In this document: positions 1 to 5,886 of the stretch, one piece after another | Numbering within the stretch: the first letter of the stretch is position 1 | Layout: each line of letters begins with the position of its first letter | DNA from: Chitinophagaceae bacterium | GTDB lineage: Bacteria; Bacteroidota; Bacteroidia; Chitinophagales; Chitinophagaceae | NCBI GenBank assembly: GCA_003526435.1 | Contig: DPWF01000312.1 | Span: forward strand, 1-6,307 | Direction of reading: 5' to 3' | DNA: 6,307 nt | Notes under the pieces: model-generated | The model's database searches: none | Told to the model about the DNA's origin: nothing | The model's input: the letters and a program-made list of their open reading frames with translations, nothing else | Translations under genes and position numbers: made by a program

Positions 1-324
1 CAAATACTGGTAGCTGCCATGTTACAAAGCCAGCAGAGTTGGTTACCTGTTTTACATGAACCGGTAAAAATCACAGCGTTTATTAATGAAGCTACACAAA
101 CACAAAAGCTGATTGCTCATTGTGAGGAAGATCAGAAAACGGCACTATCAGGTATCAAACCAGCAAATAACTCTCTTCTACTGATTGGTCCGGAAGGCGA
201 TTTTACAGCACAGGAAATTACACTAGCGCTTGACAAAGGTTTTGAACCTGTTTCTCTTGGTAATACAAGGTTAAGAACTGAAACTGCAGGTATTGTAGGA
301 GCTACGCTTCTTTCCATAAATTAA
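1..324 (+). CDS. rsmE: 16S rRNA (uracil-1498-N3)-methyltransferase RsmE, C-terminal fragment (5' end outside window)
   Basis: This is the last 107 codons of RsmE, the SPOUT-class enzyme that methylates N3 of U1498 in 16S rRNA using S-adenosylmethionine. The reading frame is open from base 1 (QILVAAMLQSQQ...), so the ATG at 19 is an internal methionine and the gene begins upstream of the window. What is seen: the two diagnostic blocks of the SPOUT trefoil knot that form the SAM pocket, LLIGPEGDFTAQEI (bases about 178-219) and SLGNTRLRTETAGIVGA (bases about 253-303), then a short tail ending at TAA 322-324. Spacing and order match the family C-terminus, so this end looks intact. A strong inverted repeat starts 3 nt after the stop, which suggests that the transcript ends here. 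The identification is secure; the N-terminal PUA-like RNA-binding domain cannot be judged from this window. Confidence 0.95.
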   Translation, partial: QILVAAMLQSQQSWLPVLHEPVKITAFINEATQTQKLIAHCEEDQKTALSGIKPANNSLLLIGPEGDFTAQEITLALDKGFEPVSLGNTRLRTETAGIVGATLLSIN

Positions 325-327
325 CTA

Positions 328-364
328 CCACTGAGAATACTGAAATATGCAGTATTCTCAGTGG
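328..364 (+). terminator. Perfect 15-bp hairpin after rsmE, probable terminator
   Basis: Bases 328-342 (CCACTGAGAATACTG) are exactly complementary to 350-364, with a 7-nt loop (AAATATG, 343-349). The hairpin begins 3 nt after the rsmE stop. There is no clear T-run after the stem, so it is not a textbook intrinsic terminator. It may act as a 3'-end stabiliser or as a terminator of the type with a weak U tract. The loop is itself complementary to the 7 bases that follow the stem (365-371); see the findings. Confidence 0.6.
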
Positions 365-403
365 CATATTTCCACCATCCCATCTCTTTCGTATATTCAT
401 AGT

Positions 404-1990
404 ATGAGCAAAGCCTTAATCGTTTCTTCTATTTTAATCGCCCTATTCTTTTTTTCCTGCAAAAATGGTAAAAGCAGAAAGCCTGTTGTTCGCGACACCA
501 GTATTACCACATCAACCTCTTTCAACAACTTATTTTTCGATAGTGTGAAGTTGTCTGCATTTCTACTTAACCATCCGGAATATCAAAACTTCACGCAACA
601 ATTCAACGATTTTTATCAGGATCGTAACTACGCTTATGCCTGGTTCGATTCTACAGGGCTGGCAGAACAGGCCCTCAACTTCAACAACCTTCAGCAAAAC
701 TATATCAGCAGCTTTTCAGACAGCAGCATTTACAATGCCTTACTCGATTCATTATTACAAAGCTTTCAGCAAAAAGATGCCAGCAAAAAGTTTGTAAATA
801 CCCAGGTATTGGAAACAGAGCTTTTATTAACAGGTCAATTTTTTCAATATGCTGCCAAAGTGTACAAAGGAAGCGATATTGATGCAGCAGAGCTTGGCTG
901 GTTTATTCCACGAAAAAAAATAGACCTGCATGCTTTGCTCGATTCTACACTTCAGCATAAATCAGCAGAAACCTATGCGCCTCAGAACAGCCAGTACAAA
1001 AGGTTGCAGGAATATGTACAAACGTATAGCCGGCTCAGTAAAGAAAATGGTTTTGATTCCATCCCCTCATTAAAAAAATCGTTGCGGAAAGGCGACTCTT
1101 CCGAAATAGTTCTAACGATAAAAAAACATTTACAATTATTGGGCGACCTCCCGCAAAATGACGGATCGGCTATTTTTGATACAACCCTTGTACTAGCTAC
1201 CAAACAATACCAGCGCAGAATGGGTCTCACAGAAGATGGCGTTATTGGCAATAAAATGATTGCAGAATTAAACGTACCGATTAAACAACGCCTGCGTCAG
1301 ATACTCATCAACCTTGAGCGACTTCGCTGGATGCCGCCGGAAAAAGACACCAACTATATCCTGGTGAACATTCCCGAATTTATGATGCATGTGTACGACA
1401 GCGGAAGACTTCAGTTCAACATCAATGTGATCGTTGGTACTGCAGCCAATAACACCGTTATTTTCAGCGACCGGTTACAATACGTTGTATTCAGTCCGTA
1501 CTGGAATGTCCCGGAAAGTATTGTTCGTGGTGAAATATTGCCTGGTATTAAAAAGAACCCCAATTATCTCGCCAAACACAATATGGAAATTGTAAAACAA
1601 GCCAGTGTTCCTGTCATCAGGCAACTTCCCGGGCCTGCCAATTCACTCGGACTCGTAAAATTTCTTTTTCCCAATAATTACAATATCTATTTTCACGACA
1701 CGCCTAACAGAAACCTTTTTTCACAAAGTAGCAGAAGTTTTAGTCATGGATGTATACGTATAGCTGAACCCAAAAAAATGGCACAGTATCTCTTACGGAC
1801 AGATAGTAGCTGGACCAATGAAAAAATTGACAGTGCCATGCATCTCAAAAAAGAGAAATGGGTGCCTCTAAAAAAATCAGTGCCTGTTTTCATTGTTTAC
1901 TTCACCGCATGGGTTGACAAAGACGGGCAACTGAATTTCAGAAAAGACATTTATAAACATGATGAAAAGATGGCGATGAAGCTGTTTTAA
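404..1990 (+). CDS. Murein L,D-transpeptidase (YcbB/LdtD-like, YkuD domain), probable lipoprotein
   Basis: This probably forms 3-3 crosslinks in peptidoglycan, or attaches or exchanges groups at meso-diaminopimelate, in the periplasm. From the ATG at 404 the product has 528 residues. In order: a hydrophobic signal segment (residues 4-17) ending in FFFSC, giving a likely lipidated Cys19; an N-terminal scaffold region with the YAWFDSTGL block typical of YcbB-type enzymes (about 77-85); a peptidoglycan-binding-1-like repeat (about 231-291, with FDTTLVLATKQYQRRMGL and DGVIG); and a YkuD catalytic domain (about 317-466). The catalytic motif is visible as FHDTPNR (His431), then SHGCIRI with nucleophile Cys450 and Arg452. 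The open frame reaches back to an ATG at 347, but that start lies in the hairpin after rsmE and would put 19 polar residues before the signal peptide, so 404 is preferred. E. coli YcbB is somewhat longer (about 615 residues). The residues after Cys19 (KNGKSRK) do not resemble the acidic surface-export signal of Bacteroidota lipoproteins, so an inward-facing anchor is inferred. The lipobox is imperfect (Phe at -3). Inverted repeats on both sides suggest a single-gene unit. Confidence 0.9.
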   Translation: MSKALIVSSILIALFFFSCKNGKSRKPVVRDTSITTSTSFNNLFFDSVKLSAFLLNHPEYQNFTQQFNDFYQDRNYAYAWFDSTGLAEQALNFNNLQQNYISSFSDSSIYNALLDSLLQSFQQKDASKKFVNTQVLETELLLTGQFFQYAAKVYKGSDIDAAELGWFIPRKKIDLHALLDSTLQHKSAETYAPQNSQYKRLQEYVQTYSRLSKENGFDSIPSLKKSLRKGDSSEIVLTIKKHLQLLGDLPQNDGSAIFDTTLVLATKQYQRRMGLTEDGVIGNKMIAELNVPIKQRLRQILINLERLRWMPPEKDTNYILVNIPEFMMHVYDSGRLQFNINVIVGTAANNTVIFSDRLQYVVFSPYWNVPESIVRGEILPGIKKNPNYLAKHNMEIVKQASVPVIRQLPGPANSLGLVKFLFPNNYNIYFHDTPNRNLFSQSSRSFSHGCIRIAEPKKMAQYLLRTDSSWTNEKIDSAMHLKKEKWVPLKKSVPVFIVYFTAWVDKDGQLNFRKDIYKHDEKMAMKLF

Positions 1991-2001
1991 TGGAAGACCG
2001 G

Positions 2002-2071
2002 AAGTCCGAAAGTCCGGAAGAAGCACTCCAATACCCCTAACTTTCTTCCGGATTTCCTGACTTTCGGACTT
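2002..2071. repeat. Spacer inverted repeat A, built of 8-nt units (AAGTCCGA type), terminator-like
   Basis: The 116-nt spacer between the transpeptidase and the GNAT-like gene is dominated by an 8-nt periodic sequence. The left arm reads as GAAGACCG, GAAGTCCG, AAAGTCCG, GAAGAA (1993-2022). The right arm (2043-2081) is the inverse, with CCGAAAGT-type units when read on the minus strand. Bases 2002-2014 pair with 2059-2071 (13 bp) and 2015-2022 pair with 2043-2050 (8 bp). The right arm carries one extra 8-nt unit (2051-2058) that would bulge out. The loop is 20 nt. There is no T-run after the stem. It probably ends or protects the upstream mRNA, which is inferred from position only. Confidence 0.7.
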
Positions 2072-2082
2072 TCGGACTTTCT

Positions 2083-2090
2083 TACATTTG
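2083..2090 (+). promoter_or_regulatory. Candidate Bacteroidota -7 promoter element (TACATTTG) for the GNAT-like gene
   Basis: TACATTTG matches the TAnnTTTG consensus of Bacteroidota housekeeping promoters at every fixed position. It lies 16 nt before the ATG at 2107, just after repeat A, which would give a short leader. No TTG -33 element is seen at the expected 19-21 nt upstream; that stretch is inside the repeat (CTTTCGG). The other plus-strand starts have only weaker look-alikes: TATATTCA at 392-399, TTATATTG at 3378-3385 and TACCTTAC at 5312-5319. Confidence 0.5.
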
Positions 2091-2106
2091 TATAAACAGC
2101 CTGAAC

Positions 2107-3279
2107 ATGCATTTGATTGAGGTTACTGATAGCACAACAATAAAATCATTTTTGGAAATAAGCGCGTTACTCAACCGGCATAACCCTGCTTATATACGTC
2201 CATTAGACAATGAGGTGAATGATGTATTCAACCCGGAAAAAAACAAACAGTTTAAATACGGCACGGCCAAACGCTGGATTGTAGAAACAGATGAAGGTGA
2301 AACAGTGGGTCGTATTGCCGCTTTTACCAGTAGCAAATACATTAATAAGGGAACTGATTTTGCAACTGGCGGTATTGGTTTTTTTGATTGCATCAACGAC
2401 CAGGCTACGGCTAACCTCTTATTTGATACTGCCAAACAATGGCTCACCGAGCAGGGAATGGTAGCCATGGACGGGCCTATCAATTATGGTGATCGCGATA
2501 AATGGTGGGGGCTGATGGTGGAAGGATTTGATAAAGAACCCATGTATGGCATGTCGTTCAACCCCGACTATTACGAACAGCTTTTTGTAAACTATGGTTT
2601 TCAGAATTATTATAACCAGTACTATTATTCCATGAAAGTGGATGATCCGTTGCCTCCGCGTTTTGCTGAACGTCATGCCAAGTTTAAAGCCAAACCTGGC
2701 TATGAAGCAAAACATGCCAGGTTATCGGAGCTGGAGAAATATGCAGGCGATTTTGCCACTGTTTACAATGCTGCATGGGCACAACATGGAGAGAATAAAG
2801 AGATTACAAAAGAACAGGTGGTTAAACTGTTCAACACCATGAAACCCATTATGGATGAAAGAGTGGTATGGTTTGCTTATTACAAAGAAGAGCCCATTGC
2901 CATGTTCATTAATATTCCAGATATTAACCAGTACTTCAAACATTTTAATGGCAAATTTGGTCTCTGGCAAAAACTCCATTTATTATGGATGAAAAAAACA
3001 GGGGCCTGTAAACGTCTTACTGGTCTGGCATTTGGGGTGGTACCAAAATACCAGGCATTGGGTATCGATAGTTTTATGATTAATGAATGTGCACTCCTTA
3101 TACAGAACCGTGGATGGTATTACGAATACGAAATGGGTTGGGCAGGCGACTGGAACCCAAAAATGCTGAATATCTACAAAAGCCTGGGCGGAGTACAAAG
3201 TCGCCGAATGGTTACTTTCCGCTATTTGTTCGACCGAAGCAAAGCGTTTGAAAGGCATCCGGAAATGGAATACAAATAA
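2107..3279 (+). CDS. GNAT-like acyltransferase family protein of unknown substrate (YghO-like)
   Basis: The 390-residue protein resembles a family of conserved bacterial proteins with GNAT (acyl-CoA N-acyltransferase) folds. The function is not established. The N-terminal half has MHLIEVTDSTTIKSFLEI followed by a region about residues 54-110 (RWIVETDEGETVGRIAAF) that looks like a GNAT beta-hairpin. Residues 122-141 hold the signature DGPINYGDRDKWWGLMVEGF, followed by an aromatic-rich patch (NPDYYEQLFVNYGFQNYYNQYYY, 152-174, quoted in part by position). The C-terminal half carries a probable acyl-CoA-binding segment (GVVPKYQALGIDSFM, 310-324) and the block EMGWAGDWNPKM...IYKSLGG (342-362), which is typical of C-terminal GNAT domains acting on large or peptide-like substrates. 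No signal peptide or membrane segment is seen, so it is probably cytosolic. A promoter-like TACATTTG sits 16 nt before the start. It stands alone between two repeat-containing spacers, so context gives no hint of substrate. The family assignment is moderately sure; the chemistry is unknown. Confidence 0.8.
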   Translation: MHLIEVTDSTTIKSFLEISALLNRHNPAYIRPLDNEVNDVFNPEKNKQFKYGTAKRWIVETDEGETVGRIAAFTSSKYINKGTDFATGGIGFFDCINDQATANLLFDTAKQWLTEQGMVAMDGPINYGDRDKWWGLMVEGFDKEPMYGMSFNPDYYEQLFVNYGFQNYYNQYYYSMKVDDPLPPRFAERHAKFKAKPGYEAKHARLSELEKYAGDFATVYNAAWAQHGENKEITKEQVVKLFNTMKPIMDERVVWFAYYKEEPIAMFINIPDINQYFKHFNGKFGLWQKLHLLWMKKTGACKRLTGLAFGVVPKYQALGIDSFMINECALLIQNRGWYYEYEMGWAGDWNPKMLNIYKSLGGVQSRRMVTFRYLFDRSKAFERHPEMEYK

Positions 3280-3376
3280 GCTACTAGCCACTAGCTTCAA
3301 GCTGCCAGCTATAAGAACGTTTTTTACACATTCCGCTAGAAGCTAGAAGCTTGTAGCTCGCAGCTTCCAGCTTCTC
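3280..3376. repeat. Spacer inverted repeat B, built of 7-nt GCTnnnA units
   Basis: The spacer before dnaX (116 nt) is almost wholly a 7-nt periodic sequence. It starts 1 nt after the GNAT stop as GCTACTA, GCCACTA, GCTTCAA, GCTGCCA, GCTATAA (3280-3314). It resumes after a 20-nt unrelated stretch as GCTAGAA, GCTAGAA, GCTTGTA, GCTCGCA, GCTTCCA, GCTTCTC (3335-3376). Because AGCT is its own complement, the units work as direct and inverted repeats at once. The best long stem pairs 3280-3304 with 3333-3357 (20 of 25 positions). The central stretch contains six T residues (3320-3325). It may form the 3' end of the upstream mRNA. Only a weak -7-like box (TTATATTG, 3378-3385) precedes dnaX. Confidence 0.75.
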
Positions 3377-3395
3377 CTTATATTGCACCACTGAT

Positions 3396-5198
3396 ATGGA
3401 TAATAAATTCATTGTTTCGGCACGTAAGTACAGACCACAGAATTTCAATACCGTGGTGGGGCAGTCGCATATCACTACCACACTCAAAAATGCCATCAAA
3501 AACAACCAGTTGGCACATGCATTTTTGTTTTGTGGTCCGCGGGGAGTGGGTAAAACAACCTGTGCCCGTATTTTGGCTAAAACAATCAATTGTACCAATC
3601 CTACGCCTGAAGGCGAAGCCTGCAACACCTGTAACAGTTGTGTTTCTTTTGAAAGTGGCACATCTCTCAATATTCATGAACTGGATGCGGCGAGTAATAA
3701 CTCTGTTGAAGACATTCGTTCATTGGTAGAGCAGGTTCGTTTCGCACCACAGGCAGGTAAATACAAAGTATATATTGTAGATGAGGTACACATGCTTAGT
3801 GCCAGCGCCTTTAATGCTTTTTTGAAAACCCTGGAAGAGCCCCCTTCCTATGCCATCTTCATTTTAGCTACTACAGAAAAGCATAAAATACTACCTACCA
3901 TCCTGAGCCGATGCCAGATTTTCGATTTCAAACGCATCACCAATAACGATACAGTAGAACATCTGCAGGAAATTGTTGAGAAAGAAGCCATCAAGGCCGA
4001 AAAAGCAGCACTACAGGTTATTGCACAGAAGAGTGAAGGATGTATGCGCGATTCATTGAGCATACTCGATAAAATTGTAAGTTTTACCAACGGTACCGTT
4101 ACCTATCAAAATACACTCGAACACCTTAACATCCTCGACGAGGATTATTATTTCAGGTTATTATCATCATTACAGCAGCAGGATATGGCATCTGCCATGT
4201 TATTGTTTGACGAAATCAACCGAAAAGGTTTTGAGGGAGACATGGTATTAAATGGCTTTGCAGAATTTATCCGCAATCTGCTGGTATGCAAAGACCCTAA
4301 ATCTGCTGCATTACTGGATGTGGTGGAGGGATTACAGGAAAAATATATTCAGGTAGCCGGATCTATCGGCATGTCATACCTTGTAAGTGCGCTCAACATT
4401 TTGAATGAGGCCGAAATACAGTTCAAAATGGCACGCAACAAACGTTTACATGTTGAACTGACCATCATCAAACTCAATTTCCTGCAACAGGCCATTGAAC
4501 TTTCCATGGACAATGGACAGGTCATAAAAAAAAAACGAATTGACGGGCCGGTAGCTTTTCGCACCAGAACTATTCCATCGATACAGGTAAAATCTGCTCC
4601 GGAAACATCATCGCCGAAATTATATATTGAAGAAAAGAAAACAGCACCCACTACCCCTGTTTCAACGGCTACGCCTTCAAAACCTGCCCCTGCCGTAACA
4701 ACCAGTGCTGTTAAACCTGTTGTAAGCTCTACAGGCAATGGCCCCAAAAAAAGTTTACTTGATGCATTGCGGGAAAAAGTAGGTGACCAGTATGCCATTG
4801 AAGAAGTAAAAGAAGCCGAAGTGTTGAATATGGAAAAGCTCACCCAGTGCTGGAATGAATATGCCATTAAATTGGAGCAACAACAGAAACATTCATCGGC
4901 CGGCACTTTTAAAATGGCTTTACTACAGATAGAGGATGATATTCATTTCACCGTAACCGTTCCTGCATTAACCGCACAAAAATTTGTGGAGCAGGAAAGG
5001 ATGATGCTGATCGATTACATACAAACCGCTTTTAATAACAGAGCCATTGTTTTTAATATTCTGGTAGAAGCAACTGAAAGAGAAGAAGTGCCGGTACATA
5101 TGCGATTGAACAGTAAACAGAAATTTGAGCGGATAGCCGAACAATACCCCTTGGTGAAGGAACTGAGAGATCGGCTGAAATTAGAAATAGACTATTGA
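3396..5198 (+). CDS. dnaX: DNA polymerase III clamp-loader subunit gamma/tau (DnaX)
   Basis: This is the AAA+ motor subunit of the replisome clamp loader, which opens and loads the beta sliding clamp and (as tau) tethers polymerase and helicase. The product has 600 residues. In order: the N-terminal MDNKFIVSARKYRPQNF block; Walker A GPRGVGKT (47-54); four zinc-ligand cysteines (Cys66, Cys76, Cys79, Cys82); Walker B region VYIVDEVHML (125-134); LEEPP (146-150); the SRC arginine-finger motif (171-173); a sensor-2 region CMRDSLS (216-222); and a helical oligomerisation domain III to about residue 372. Then comes a Thr/Pro/Ala-rich linker (about 390-450) and a C-terminal tau region (about 455-600) ending RDRLKLEIDY. 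The ATG at 3396 gives the expected family N-terminus. At residues 378-380 (KKK) the gene has ten consecutive A bases (4526-4535), exactly at the domain III/linker boundary. Slippage in either direction would give a gamma-like short form, described separately. The gene looks intact and is flanked by spacer repeats, so it is probably transcribed alone. Confidence 0.97.
   Translation: MDNKFIVSARKYRPQNFNTVVGQSHITTTLKNAIKNNQLAHAFLFCGPRGVGKTTCARILAKTINCTNPTPEGEACNTCNSCVSFESGTSLNIHELDAASNNSVEDIRSLVEQVRFAPQAGKYKVYIVDEVHMLSASAFNAFLKTLEEPPSYAIFILATTEKHKILPTILSRCQIFDFKRITNNDTVEHLQEIVEKEAIKAEKAALQVIAQKSEGCMRDSLSILDKIVSFTNGTVTYQNTLEHLNILDEDYYFRLLSSLQQQDMASAMLLFDEINRKGFEGDMVLNGFAEFIRNLLVCKDPKSAALLDVVEGLQEKYIQVAGSIGMSYLVSALNILNEAEIQFKMARNKRLHVELTIIKLNFLQQAIELSMDNGQVIKKKRIDGPVAFRTRTIPSIQVKSAPETSSPKLYIEEKKTAPTTPVSTATPSKPAPAVTTSAVKPVVSSTGNGPKKSLLDALREKVGDQYAIEEVKEAEVLNMEKLTQCWNEYAIKLEQQQKHSSAGTFKMALLQIEDDIHFTVTVPALTAQKFVEQERMMLIDYIQTAFNNRAIVFNILVEATEREEVPVHMRLNSKQKFERIAEQYPLVKELRDRLKLEIDY
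4526..4554 (+). promoter_or_regulatory. Candidate programmed frameshift / transcriptional slippage site in dnaX (A10 tract with stops in both other frames)
   Basis: Bases 4526-4535 are ten A residues read in frame as the end of ATA followed by AAA AAA AAA, then CGA. Bases 4529-4535 form A AAA AAA, an ideal -1 ribosomal slip heptamer in the zero frame. After a -1 shift or one extra A in the mRNA, the next codons are ACG AAT and TGA (4541-4543), giving a 382-residue product. After loss of one A the frame reads AAC GAA TTG ACG GGC CGG TAG (4552-4554), giving 385 residues. Both products keep AAA+ domains I-III and lose the tau part. Known dnaX genes make gamma in this way (E. coli by -1 frameshifting, Thermus thermophilus by slippage on A9). 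A 5-bp hairpin (4503-4507 with 4513-4517) lies 8 nt upstream. No strong downstream stem is seen, which favours transcriptional slippage. Confidence 0.6.
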
Positions 5199-5218
5199 TG
5201 CATTCAACAATCAACAGT

Positions 5219-5299
5219 AAAAAATCAAAAACCAATACCTACTACACTACCCGTACTACTTTATCCAAATTTTGATTTTTGATTTTTGAATTTTGATTT
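5219..5299. repeat. Spacer inverted repeat C, built of 7-nt ATTTTTG units
   Basis: The 145-nt spacer between dnaX and the CDGSH gene contains a left arm of A-runs around TC (5219-5231) and a right array ATTTTG, ATTTTTG, ATTTTTG, AATTTTG, ATTTTC (5269-5299). Bases 5220-5231 pair perfectly with 5276-5287 (12 bp, all but two pairs A-T) around a 44-nt loop. Alternative registers are possible because the right array repeats. The T-rich right arm could serve as a termination signal after dnaX. Bases 5300-5343 before the next ATG hold only a weak -7-like TACCTTAC (5312-5319). Confidence 0.6.
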
Positions 5300-5343
5300 T
5301 CAACTTCTTCGTACCTTACTACGCTAATCATCCTCCATCTCCC

Positions 5344-5793
5344 ATGCCCAAATCTACATTCAAATACACGAACAATGAGGTAACAGTTGTATGGAAACCA
5401 GATACCTGTATTCATAGCCGCATTTGCTGGACCCAATTGCGCGAAGTTTTTGATCCGGCAAAAAAGCCCTGGGTAAATATGGAAGCAGCTTCAACCGAAG
5501 CCATTATAGCACAGGTTAGAAAATGTCCGAGTGGTGCATTGAGTTACTATTTGACTGCCGAGGGAGAGCAAGCTATACAAAAAGACATCAAGTCCGAAGC
5601 TGCCAGCATTATGAATATTGAGATCAAAAAAAATGGTCCTATTCTTATTACCACCGATTGTATCATTACCCATGGAGATGGCAGCCAGGAAACCAAACAG
5701 GGCACCACAGCCCTCTGCCGCTGCGGCCAATCAGCCAACAAACCTTATTGTGATGGCACACATAGGAAAGTAGGGTTTGAAACGGAGAGATAG
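5344..5793 (+). CDS. Iron-sulfur protein with fused YjdI-type (Fer4_19) and CDGSH domains
   Basis: This small predicted cytosolic Fe-S protein (149 residues) probably has a redox or cluster-handling role; no specific reaction is known. The N-terminal half (about 8-70) matches the YjdI-type mono-cluster domain: WKPDTCIHSRICW (Cys22, His24, Cys28), the REVFDPAKKPWVN block (33-45) and KCPSGALSYY (Cys61). The C-terminal half (about 92-145) is a CDGSH domain with the complete ligand pattern CRCGQSANKPYCDGTH: Cys125, Cys127, Cys136 and His140, the usual 3Cys-1His set for a 2Fe-2S cluster, with Ser130 and Pro134 also conserved. The frame extends upstream to an ATG at 5293, but that start sits inside the T-rich repeat and adds 17 residues unlike the family, so 5344 is chosen. 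The gene converges on the SUI1-family gene, with a 27-bp hairpin between them. No partner gene in the window suggests a pathway. Confidence 0.9.
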   Translation: MPKSTFKYTNNEVTVVWKPDTCIHSRICWTQLREVFDPAKKPWVNMEAASTEAIIAQVRKCPSGALSYYLTAEGEQAIQKDIKSEAASIMNIEIKKNGPILITTDCIITHGDGSQETKQGTTALCRCGQSANKPYCDGTHRKVGFETER

Positions 5794-5795
5794 TG

Positions 5796-5886
5796 AACAG
5801 ACGAACAGACGAACAGAGGAATTTTCAAGTAATTAAATTTCTTTATTTGGCCATTGAACATTCCTCTGTTTCTCTGTTCGTCTGTT
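5796..5886. terminator. Spacer inverted repeat D: 27-bp hairpin between convergent genes, built of 8-nt GAACAGAC units; likely bidirectional terminator
   Basis: The left arm 5796-5822 (units GAACAGAC, GAACAGAC, GAACAGAG, GAAT) pairs with 5860-5886 at 25 of 27 positions, around a 37-nt AT-rich loop (5823-5859). It starts 2 nt after the stop of the Fe-S gene and ends at the base next to the stop of the minus-strand SUI1-family gene, filling the whole gap. Between two gene ends this position fits a terminator working in both directions. There are no long T-runs after the arms. Confidence 0.75.

Noticed and set aside
328..371. H-type pseudoknot formed by the rsmE hairpin loop and the bases after the stem
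   Set aside because: With a 15-bp stem and no linker bases the 3' strand cannot span the stem to reach the loop; competing hairpins are the realistic reading.
347..403. Longer start (ATG 347) for the L,D-transpeptidase
   Set aside because: It lies inside the hairpin after rsmE and would place 19 non-hydrophobic residues before a clear signal segment; ATG 404 gives a proper lipoprotein-like N-terminus.
913..920. A8 run in the transpeptidase gene as a slippage site
   Set aside because: It lies in the middle of the scaffold domain, where a truncated product would lack the catalytic domain; no known precedent or design sign.
3284..3677. Minus-strand open frames covering the dnaX 5' end and the preceding spacer
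   Set aside because: They run through the 7-nt repeat and the conserved Walker A and zinc-motif codons of dnaX; no protein-like features.
4746..4752. Second A-run (A7 followed by G) in dnaX as a frameshift site
   Set aside because: In the zero frame it reads CCC AAA AAA AGT, so a -1 slip would need C to pair in place of A; it is also 70 codons beyond the domain III end. The A10 tract fits much better.
4349..4906. 185-codon open frame on the minus strand within dnaX
   Set aside because: It is fully antisense to a strong conserved gene, shows no recognisable motif, and reads as the mirror of dnaX codons.
5293..5343. Longer start (ATG 5293) for the YjdI/CDGSH protein
   Set aside because: The codons come from the T-rich repeat and add residues unlike the family; ATG 5344 gives the normal N-terminus.
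1993..5886. CRISPR array or mobile element as the source of the spacer repeats
   Set aside because: Units are only 7-8 nt with no unique spacers of even length, no cas or transposase gene is present, and no target-site duplications are visible.
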